Shown here one piece after another: positions 1 through 5,668 of a stretch of DNA of 11,854 nucleotides. The translations under genes and the position numbers were made by a program. The notes beneath the pieces are model-generated. The model was not told the origin of the DNA. It saw nothing but the letters and a program-made list of their open reading frames with translations, and did not search any database. Numbering within the stretch: the first letter of the stretch is position 1; each line of letters starts with the position of its first letter. The stretch is from Chloroflexota bacterium. Its GTDB lineage: Bacteria; Chloroflexota; Limnocylindria; Limnocylindrales; CSP1-4. The DNA is taken from assembly GCA_003158495.1 (NCBI GenBank), contig PMJT01000171.1:11613-23466 (forward strand). The letters are read 5' to 3'.

Positions 1-1496
1 CCGAAGCCCAGGTCCTCGTACAGCTTGAGGGCCTTCGTTGCGGCCGGCAGCTCGTCGACGCCGCGGGCGCCGTAGATGCGAACTGCCACGGTCTCGATCT
101 TCTCGCGAAGCGGCAGGTCGTCCGGGTAGAGGAGCCGGAACTCCGGCGCGCCTTCCTCCGCCGCGGCCCAGACGGCATGTGCCAGGTCCTCCGCCCCGGC
201 GCCGCCCTCGGCGAAGTGGCGGCTCACTACGACGTCGCGCGCTCCGGCGGCCAGCGCCACCTCGCGGATGGCGGTCACTTCCGCGTCCGTGTCGCCCGGG
301 TAGTGGTTGACGGCCACCACGACCGGAACGTTGAAGACGCGCACGTTCTCGATCTGGGCGGCCAGGTTCTCCGAACCCTTTCGCACCGCGTCCACGTTCT
401 CTTCGGCGAGGGCCGGGTCCAGCGGCTTGCCGGCGACGATTCGACCGACACCACCGTGCATCTTGAGAGCGCGGACCGTCGCCACCATGACCGCGGCGTC
501 GGGCCGGAGCCCGCTCTGGCGGCACTTGATGTCGAAGAACTTCTCCGCGCCCATGTCCGCACCGAAGCCGGCCTCGGTGCAGGCGATCTCGCACGTGGCG
601 AGCGCGAGCCGGTCGGCCAGGACAGAGTTGTTTCCGTGAGCAATGTTCGCGAACGGGCCGCAGTGGACGAAGGCCGGCCCGCCTTCGAGCGTCTGCAGCA
701 GGTTCGGTTTGATGGCGTCGATGAGCAGCACAGCCATCGAGCCGGCGCACTTCAGGTCTTCGGCCGTGATCCGCCGCCCGTCGAACGTGGTGGCGACGAC
801 CATCCGGCCGAGGCGCCGCCGCAGATCCTGCAGGTCGGATGCGAGCGCGAGGACCGCCATGACTTCCGAAGCGACCGTGATCTGCCACTCGGTCTCGCGC
901 GGGTAGCCGTTCTCGCGGCCGCCGAGGCCGATGATCGCCTTTCGGACGGCGCGGTCGGAGATGTCCACGACACGCGGCCAGAGGACGCCGAGTGGATCGA
1001 TGCCAAGCGGGTTGCCGTGGGTCAGCGAGTTGTCGACGAAGGCCGCCAGCAGGTTATGGGCCGCTCCGACGGCGTGGTTGTCGCCGGTGAGGTGGAGGTT
1101 GAAGTCCTCCATCGGGATCACCTGGCTGTAACCGCCGCCCGCGGCTCCGCCCTTGATACCGAAAACCGGTCCCAGCGATGGCTGGCGAATGCAGACCGCG
1201 GCACGGTGGCCGATCCGGTTGAGCCCCTGCACGAGGCCGATGTTCGTGGTCGTCTTGCCTTCGCCGAGCGGGGTCGGCGTGATCGCGGTAACGACTACGT
1301 ACTTGCCGCGCTTGCCGGCCGCGGCCGCCTGTGCCTCGAGGCGTGTTATCCCCGCAAGCTTGACCTTGGCCTTGTACGGCCCGTACAACTCGACTTCGTC
1401 GTCGTGAAGCCCTAGTTCGCGGGCCAGCTCCATGATCGGCCGCGGGGTTACCGATCGGGCGATTTCAAGGCTGCTGGGCATGGCGGGCGTAACCAT
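1..1496 (-). CDS. fhs: Formate--tetrahydrofolate ligase (formyl-THF synthetase), 3' end cut by window edge
   Basis: The enzyme joins formate to tetrahydrofolate with ATP to give 10-formyl-THF in the cytoplasm. The frame is open from the ATG at 1496 to the left edge. It gives 498 codons against about 555-560 for the family, so roughly 60 C-terminal residues are missing. Visible motifs are the P-loop TPLGEGKTT (residues 75-83), the signature GIKGGAAGGGYSQVIPME (113-130), NLHLTGD near 133, PFANIAHGN, EAGFGADMGAEKFF and VATVRALKMHGG. The chosen ATG overlaps the folD stop by one base (TGATG) and has GAGGGA six bases upstream, so it is the third gene of the fchA-folD-fhs operon. An oddity is RQPSLGP at residues 104-110, where acetogen enzymes have REPSLGP. 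The Gln form recalls the synthetase domain of eukaryotic C1-THF synthase. The identification is very secure. Confidence 0.97.
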   Translation of the reverse strand, partial: MVTPAMPSSLEIARSVTPRPIMELARELGLHDDEVELYGPYKAKVKLAGITRLEAQAAAAGKRGKYVVVTAITPTPLGEGKTTTNIGLVQGLNRIGHRAAVCIRQPSLGPVFGIKGGAAGGGYSQVIPMEDFNLHLTGDNHAVGAAHNLLAAFVDNSLTHGNPLGIDPLGVLWPRVVDISDRAVRKAIIGLGGRENGYPRETEWQITVASEVMAVLALASDLQDLRRRLGRMVVATTFDGRRITAEDLKCAGSMAVLLIDAIKPNLLQTLEGGPAFVHCGPFANIAHGNNSVLADRLALATCEIACTEAGFGADMGAEKFFDIKCRQSGLRPDAAVMVATVRALKMHGGVGRIVAGKPLDPALAEENVDAVRKGSENLAAQIENVRVFNVPVVVAVNHYPGDTDAEVTAIREVALAAGARDVVVSRHFAEGGAGAEDLAHAVWAAAEEGAPEFRLLYPDDLPLREKIETVAVRIYGARGVDELPAATKALKLYEDLGF

Positions 1497-2467
1497 CAGT
1501 CGTCCCTCGCCGCGACTGAGCGGAGTCCGGCCATTCGCTCGGCCTGGTCCGTGGCGGCTCGCAGCAGGTGGTTCAGCAGCAGGGCGTTGGTCAGCGGGCC
1601 GACCCCGCCGGGCACCGGCGTGATCGCGCTTACGACGTCTTTCGACGACTCGAAGTCCACGTCCCCCACCAACCTTTCGCCGCCGTCGCCATCGTTCACG
1701 ACGTTGATGCCGACGTCAACGACCACGACACCCGGCGAGAGCATCTCGCCGGTAACCAGCCCGGGCCGACCGGCGGCCACGATCAGGATCTCCGCGTCGC
1801 GGGTGTGATGCGCCAGGTCGCGCGTCTTCGAATGAAGGACCGTCACCGTGCCGTGCTCTCGAATGAGCAGCAGCGCCGCGGGCTTGCCGACGACGTTCGA
1901 CCGCCCGATCACGACGACGCGCTTGCCGGCGATCTCGATGCCGGATCGCTTGAGGATCTCGACCGATGCCTGGGCAGTGGCCGGCAGGAAGCCATCGTAG
2001 CCGAGCGAGAGGAGGCCGGCATTTCGAGGGTGGATGCCATCGATGTCCTTGCCCGGATCGATCGAGTCGATCACGGTGCGGAGCGGTATGTGCGCCGGCA
2101 GCGGCATCTGAACGATGATCCCGGCTACCGCCGGGTCCGTGTTGAGCTTCTCGATCTCGTCGCAGATCGCGTCCGGGCTTGCGTTGGAACCGATTTCCAC
2201 GAGCCGGCCCTCGACGCCGACCTTCCCGCAGGTCTTGAGGATCTGGCCGAGGTAGACAGCCGACGGTGCGTCGGCGCCGACGAGAACTATCGCGAGTGTG
2301 GGCGAGTAGCCCCAGCGCTCCTTGAACCGCGCGAAGTCGTCGACCAGCTCCGCGCGGATACCGGCCGCGATCGGGCTGCCGACCAGCAACCGGGGGCCGC
2401 CGGGGTTGCCCGCGGGGAGTGGCTGGCCGGCGGCCGAAGCCGTGGAGCCATTCCGGCCGTCGTTCAC
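1496..2467 (-). CDS. folD: FolD-family methylene-THF dehydrogenase, probably lacking cyclohydrolase activity
   Basis: Protein of 323 residues. FolD normally oxidises 5,10-methylene-THF to methenyl-THF with NAD(P) and hydrolyses that to 10-formyl-THF. Family motifs seen are VGADAPSAVYLG (63-74), IIVQMPLPAHI (117-127), DPGKDIDGIHP (137-147), GRSNVVGKP in the Rossmann domain (188-196) and PVPGGVGPLTNALLLNHLL (284-302). The catalytic-lysine motif YxxxK reads YLGQI (72-76): Ile76 replaces the lysine needed for cyclohydrolase activity in human and E. coli enzymes. The usual PCTPxG is PATAQA (162-167). The start is GTG in a GTGA overlap with the fchA stop, with GGAG five bases before it. It gives an unusual 26-residue Gly/Ala/Pro-rich leader, and a TTG at residue 27 is an alternative start. 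Dehydrogenase function is likely. Loss of cyclohydrolase is inference from the substitution and the neighbour. Confidence 0.93.
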   Translation of the reverse strand: MNDGRNGSTASAAGQPLPAGNPGGPRLLVGSPIAAGIRAELVDDFARFKERWGYSPTLAIVLVGADAPSAVYLGQILKTCGKVGVEGRLVEIGSNASPDAICDEIEKLNTDPAVAGIIVQMPLPAHIPLRTVIDSIDPGKDIDGIHPRNAGLLSLGYDGFLPATAQASVEILKRSGIEIAGKRVVVIGRSNVVGKPAALLLIREHGTVTVLHSKTRDLAHHTRDAEILIVAAGRPGLVTGEMLSPGVVVVDVGINVVNDGDGGERLVGDVDFESSKDVVSAITPVPGGVGPLTNALLLNHLLRAATDQAERMAGLRSVAARDD

Positions 2468-3132
2468 GCCGGCTCCGGCTCTTGCGACTGGCCTGACAGA
2501 ACGATCTCCCTGGTCCGTGCAGCCGCGGCGGCAATGTCGTGGAGCGCACGGTCCACGCGCCAGCGCATCGAGTCCGCGTACAACTCATCGCCCGTGGAGG
2601 GCAGGTTGATCAACACGTTCTCGGCGGCGCCGCGGGCCGCAGCCTCCCCGAGGAGGGCCGCCACGAGGACGTCGCTCGCCGCGTTCACGTTGCTGCGTCC
2701 GGCAAGCGCTTCGGCAGCGGTGACCAATCGCCCACACGCCTTGACGCATTCGAACGGGGCTTCCGAGGCAGCCTTGGCCGCGATCTGTATGGCTGCCAGG
2801 CGGGCGAGCTTCTGCTCGTCGGTCTCGCGGGGCATCTTGAGCGCCGCGGAGTAACCGGCGTACGCCTCGGCGTCGCGGTCGGACAGGATCAGGAATTCCG
2901 CGGCGAGTTCATGGCCGACGGCTAGACACTTCGCATGCGTCTCCGCATATGCCTCGTACCTGGGCCGGCCCATCGACAAGGCTGCGACCATCGAGATCAG
3001 CGATGCGCCGAGGGCAGCAGCGACTGCCGACGCTGCTCCGCCTCCCGGCACTGCCTCCGCCGAAGAGAGGCGCGCGACGAATTGGCCGACGGTCAGATTC
3101 GAGAACTGGACAGCACTGCTGGATTCGCTCAT
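2464..3132 (-). CDS. fchA: Cyclodeaminase/cyclohydrolase family protein (FchA-like methenyl-THF cyclohydrolase)
   Basis: Protein of 222 residues, matching the usual 200-215 of this all-helical family, whose members include methenyl-THF cyclohydrolase FchA and the cyclodeaminase half of FTCD. Visible hallmarks are PGGGAASAVAAALGASL (29-45), SDRDAEAYAGY (84-94), NVNAASDVLVAALLGEAA (148-165) and AAENVLINL (169-177). No histidine-degradation gene is nearby. The neighbours are folD and fhs, so hydrolysis of 5,10-methenyl-THF to 10-formyl-THF is the likely job rather than formimino-THF deamination. It is the first gene of the operon, and its stop overlaps the folD GTG by four bases. It has no ribosome-binding site. 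The ATG lies 6 nt after a TACAAT hexamer, suggesting a leaderless transcript. Family membership is firm. The exact substrate is inferred from context. Confidence 0.9.
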   Translation of the reverse strand: MSESSSAVQFSNLTVGQFVARLSSAEAVPGGGAASAVAAALGASLISMVAALSMGRPRYEAYAETHAKCLAVGHELAAEFLILSDRDAEAYAGYSAALKMPRETDEQKLARLAAIQIAAKAASEAPFECVKACGRLVTAAEALAGRSNVNAASDVLVAALLGEAAARGAAENVLINLPSTGDELYADSMRWRVDRALHDIAAAAARTREIVLSGQSQEPEPA

Positions 3133-3138
3133 GGACAG

Positions 3139-3144
3139 ATTGTA
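3139..3144 (-). promoter_or_regulatory. -10 element of the fchA-folD-fhs operon, leaderless type
   Basis: On the minus strand TACAAT is followed by ctgtcc and then the fchA ATG, a gap of 6 nt. Transcription would start at or next to the A of the ATG. No convincing -35 is seen 16-18 bp upstream (GAACGT at 17 bp). Confidence 0.6.
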
Positions 3145-3390
3145 GGAACGGTTTCGGCAAGACGTTCGATCTGATCACGGGTTGAGCCAACGTGTCGCCG
3201 CTGCGGCGAGTCGAGGCCGAGCCGCGGACCAGAACGCGAACGAGCGCACCAGGACGTGCATGAGTGAGCGCCACCCAGGACGCAATGAGGGCATCGGCCT
3301 CCCCAGCCGCGACATTTCGGCTGGTGCGACAACCTGCCACGTGATGCAACGGCGGCCCGGCGCACCTGCGCGACGCTCCATCCTCCGTTC

Positions 3391-3984
3391 ATGGACCTCG
3401 TTCCCGAATCCGTCCGAACCGTCATGGCCGAGTTGCAGGCGATCGACGCCGTCGACCGAATCGATGGCACGCCGCAGTCGGCTCGGCTCCGTGCCATCTC
3501 CGCGGAAGTCGGCCAGTTCCTGCTGACGCTCGCGCTGTCCATTCGGGCCACGAACATCGTCGAGGTGGGAACGAGCGGCGGATACTCTACCCTGTGGCTC
3601 GCTGTTGCGGCCTCGCGGCTCGGCGGACGTGTCACCACGTTCGAGATCGACGCTGCCAAGGCAGCCCTCGCCCGCGACACCTTCCGTCGAGCGGACGTGG
3701 AAACCATCGTGGATCTGCGGGAGGCCGACGGCGGGGCCGGATTGCTCGACTTCGGAGCTCCGGTCGACATGGTCTTCCTCGACATCGAAAAACACGACTA
3801 CGTCAGGCTCCTGGATATCGCCGTGGGCGTCCTGCGGCCGAGCGGCCTGTTCGTGGCCGACAACCTGATCTCCCACGCCGACGAACTGGTGGACTTCCGC
3901 GCTCGCGCGCTCTCCGACCCGCGGCTCACGGGGCTGGTGGTCCCGATCGGTACCGGCGAACTTGTGGCGGTTCGACTGCCCTGA
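3391..3984 (+). CDS. Cation-dependent O-methyltransferase, SAM-dependent (family 3 type)
   Basis: Protein of 197 residues resembling the small bacterial relatives of catechol/caffeoyl-CoA O-methyltransferases. These transfer a methyl group from S-adenosylmethionine to a hydroxyl and need a divalent metal. The SAM-binding glycine motif is IVEVGTSGGYSTLWLA (56-71), followed by the acidic FEID (84-87) at the end of the second strand. Candidate metal ligands are Asp131 (FLDIEKHDY) and Asp157-Asn158 (VADNL), the spacing typical of this family. The gene is transcribed divergently from the folate operon across 258 bp. It has no clear ribosome-binding site. The ATG is the first in-frame start giving the normal N-terminal helix. 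The natural substrate cannot be read from the sequence. A link to the one-carbon operon as a methyl user is possible but unproven. Confidence 0.85.
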   Translation: MDLVPESVRTVMAELQAIDAVDRIDGTPQSARLRAISAEVGQFLLTLALSIRATNIVEVGTSGGYSTLWLAVAASRLGGRVTTFEIDAAKAALARDTFRRADVETIVDLREADGGAGLLDFGAPVDMVFLDIEKHDYVRLLDIAVGVLRPSGLFVADNLISHADELVDFRARALSDPRLTGLVVPIGTGELVAVRLP

Positions 3985-4084
3985 AGGCCGCCCGCCGTCG
4001 TTAGGTGCGGGGCGTGGCGTCGTTCCGGCGAGGCGAGATCCAGGCAGGCGGCAACGACGATATCGCCCGCCCGGACGAGGGCGC

Positions 4085-4354
4085 CTAGGACAAGCCGACC
4101 TCGTCGTCCACGCCGGCCACCGACCAGCGGCGCGATCTGTGTTCGAAAGTCAGCAGCATCCGGGCGCCGGGCGTCTCGACTTCGAAAACGGTTCGCGGGC
4201 CCACATCGGCGCGATAAGCCGAGTCCTCGTGGCGTACTCCGGTCAGCCGTGTGACCGGCAGACGGACCTCGTTCCAGGTCACTTCCCGGGGTGTCCCGTC
4301 GAACCAGTCCGCTTTGACGCGAACATTCACAGGTTCCATGCGGACGATGGCCAT
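4085..4354 (-). CDS. Small DUF6504-like protein under SOS control
   Basis: Protein of 89 residues, all-beta in appearance, with DGTPREVTWNEVRLPV (19-34), RTVFEVETPGARMLLTFEH (54-72) and RRWSVAGVDDEV (75-86). The alternating basic strands and the final W-x-x-x-G-V-D-D resemble DUF6504 proteins, which are often found with or fused to Y-family polymerases such as ImuB. That match is by eye and moderately sure. The frame stays open further upstream, but ATG 4354 is chosen because GAGGAG lies eight bases before it, whereas upstream ATGs fall inside or above the promoter. Two perfect SOS boxes lie at 4412-4423 and 4446-4457, so induction after DNA damage is expected. A role in translesion synthesis, perhaps with the Pol IV encoded 5.8 kb away, is inference. 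Confidence 0.72.
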   Translation of the reverse strand: MAIVRMEPVNVRVKADWFDGTPREVTWNEVRLPVTRLTGVRHEDSAYRADVGPRTVFEVETPGARMLLTFEHRSRRWSVAGVDDEVGLS

Positions 4355-4411
4355 AGCGGACGCTCCTCTTCGCTCTGGCTGGGCCGTCGTCTGCTCGGGC
4401 ACTGAGCGGAT

Positions 4412-4423
4412 GAACGGACGTTC
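4412..4423. promoter_or_regulatory. SOS (LexA) box 2
   Basis: GAACGGACGTTC is a second perfect GAAC-N4-GTTC site. Its centre is 34 bp from that of the first box, about three helical turns, and just downstream of the predicted transcription start. Confidence 0.78.
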
Positions 4424-4436
4424 TATTGCTTTCATC

Positions 4437-4465
4437 AGGCTATGCGAACAGACGTTCTGTGTCAA
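4437..4465 (-). promoter_or_regulatory. SOS promoter of the DUF6504-like gene (-35/-10)
   Basis: On the minus strand a consensus -35 TTGACA (4465-4460) is followed by a 17-bp spacer and a weaker -10 TAGCCT (4442-4437). One complete LexA-type box fills most of the spacer, the classical arrangement for repressor blocking RNA polymerase. The predicted start near 4430 leaves a leader of about 75 nt before the ATG at 4354. Confidence 0.7.
4446..4457. promoter_or_regulatory. SOS (LexA) box 1
   Basis: GAACAGACGTTC is a perfect match to GAAC-N4-GTTC, the LexA/DinR site of Gram-positive-type bacteria. It lies between the -35 and -10 of the DUF6504-like gene. Confidence 0.8.
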
Positions 4466-4512
4466 GAGTGAAGTCGGTTCGTTTCGCCATGCCCGGAGAA
4501 TGGGCGGCGCCT

Positions 4513-4531
4513 GTGACACCTAGCGTGTCAC
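4513..4531. repeat. Perfect 7-bp inverted repeat with 5-bp spacer
   Basis: GTGACAC-ctagc-GTGTCAC lies between the end of the EamA gene (4580) and the SOS promoter (4465). It could be a factor-independent hairpin ending the exporter transcript, but no T-run follows on the minus strand. It also has the shape of a dimeric repressor site. Confidence 0.5.
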
Positions 4532-4579
4532 GACGATCCGTGGCGGCAGGCCAGCGCCGGCCGCGCCACCTTCCGGCCG

Positions 4580-5542
4580 TCAGTCCGCGGCAATCTCCGG
4601 CGCCGTCCCCCGCATCCGGCGAGTGACCGCCCCAACCGCCCCGCGCACCCGGCCCTGCGAAATGGCCACGCCAAGCAGCACAACCAGACCCCCCAACGGT
4701 TCGTGCCACACGACGGTCTCGCCGAGGAACGCCACTCCGACCGCGATCGCGAAGAGCGGCGTCAGGTACGTCACGGTGCTGGCAGTGGACGGCCCCGCGG
4801 CGCGCACGATCTGGTAGTTGAGCGCAAACGCGATGCCGGATCCCAGCGCCCCGAGGCACAGCATGCCGAGCACCGGCTCCAGCGTGATCGTCCCGTGCAG
4901 CGGCCCTGCGAGGACGCCAAGCGGCAGCAGAACGAGCGCCCCGCACGTAACCTGCCCCGCTGCCAGCGAAACGCCGCTCTCCGGCAACCCGGCCAGGTGT
5001 CGGCGCGTGTACGGGAACGCGATGCCGTAGCAGGTGACCGCACCCAGGCACGCGGCGATGCCGGTCCACTCCCCGGATCCAAGCCCCTCCCAAACCCCGA
5101 CCACAACGAGGATCCCGAGAAAGCCCACCAGCAGCCCGACCACTCGATCGGCCGTCGGCTTTTCCTCGGGAAACGCAAGCAGGATCACGGCCAGCGTCGT
5201 CAGCGGCGTGGCCGCGTTGATGATGCCGGCCAGGACGGACGCGATATGTGTTTCGCCATAGGCGAAGAGCGTGAACGGGATGCTGTTGACCAGCATTGCC
5301 ACCACGAACAGATGCCGCCAGGTCGAGAGTCGGCGCGGCAGGCGCACTCCGGTTACGGCGCAGATGAGGAGCAACGCGGCGGCGCCGATGGCGAGGCGAA
5401 CGAACGCAACCTGGACCGGCGCAAGCACCTCGAGCCCGAGCTTCATCCACCAGAACGAGCAGCCCCAGGTTGCGGCGAGCACGAGGAATGAGACCTGCCA
5501 CGGCAGGCGCGAAGCGTGGGCGGGGTGCGCGGGCGTCGTCAT
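4580..5542 (-). CDS. EamA-family (drug/metabolite transporter superfamily) membrane exporter
   Basis: Protein of 320 residues, the usual length for a ten-helix EamA permease built from two repeated five-helix halves. Hydrophobic segments run from VSFLVLAATWGCSFWWM near the N-terminus, through AAALLLICAV and TTLAVILLAF, to VLGMLCLGALGSGIAFALNY and LGGLVVLLGVAIS. The E-x-P pair typical of the family's fourth and ninth helices appears as PEEKPT and GETVVWHEPLGG. The start is ATG 5542, giving MTTPAHPAHASRLPWQ directly before the first helix. The frame is open much further upstream but there it would run antisense through ada. It is divergent from ada over 126 bp. The substrate is unknown. Relatives export amino acids or other metabolites. 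Confidence 0.9.
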   Translation of the reverse strand: MTTPAHPAHASRLPWQVSFLVLAATWGCSFWWMKLGLEVLAPVQVAFVRLAIGAAALLLICAVTGVRLPRRLSTWRHLFVVAMLVNSIPFTLFAYGETHIASVLAGIINAATPLTTLAVILLAFPEEKPTADRVVGLLVGFLGILVVVGVWEGLGSGEWTGIAACLGAVTCYGIAFPYTRRHLAGLPESGVSLAAGQVTCGALVLLPLGVLAGPLHGTITLEPVLGMLCLGALGSGIAFALNYQIVRAAGPSTASTVTYLTPLFAIAVGVAFLGETVVWHEPLGGLVVLLGVAISQGRVRGAVGAVTRRMRGTAPEIAAD

Positions 5543-5668
5543 GAGAGGGAGACGGTACAGCCTGCCACCAAATCGATCTTCCGGAAGCCTGCTTTGACCG
5601 ACGCGCGGTTGTCGAGCCAAAGCCGAAGTCCGGAAGCCGGGCGTTCGACGGACGACTATTCTCGACTC
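5543..5668. promoter_or_regulatory. Divergent eamA/ada promoter region with a 10-bp direct repeat
   Basis: For ada, TATTCT at 5657-5662 lies 6 nt before the ATG, a leaderless arrangement. For the exporter, TACCGT (minus strand, 5557-5552) is a weak -10 candidate. TCCGGAAGCC occurs twice (5580-5589 and 5629-5638), each copy near the -35 position of one of the two promoters. The repeat is seen directly. Its role as a regulator site is inference. Confidence 0.45.

Noticed and set aside
177..1415. Long plus-strand open frame (412 codons) opposite fhs
   Set aside because: It is an antisense shadow of fhs caused by high G+C. The translation is rich in Arg, Asp, Val and His with no recognisable domain, while the opposite strand is a textbook Fhs.
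1568..2854. Plus-strand open frame of 428 codons opposite folD and fchA
   Set aside because: It spans two clearly real genes on the other strand and its translation shows no family motif.
3133..3390. tRNA or small RNA in the fchA/methyltransferase intergenic region
   Set aside because: No cloverleaf arms, T-loop consensus or terminator-ended hairpin could be found by eye.
3175..3876. Minus-strand open frame of 233 codons opposite the O-methyltransferase
   Set aside because: The plus strand encodes a complete methyltransferase with SAM and metal motifs. The opposite frame has none and is compositionally typical of a shadow.
3985..4084. Bidirectional terminator between the methyltransferase and the DUF6504-like gene
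   Set aside because: The only inverted repeat noticed (CGTCGTT at 4018 and AACGACG at 4053) has a 28-nt loop and no T-run, so I do not call it.
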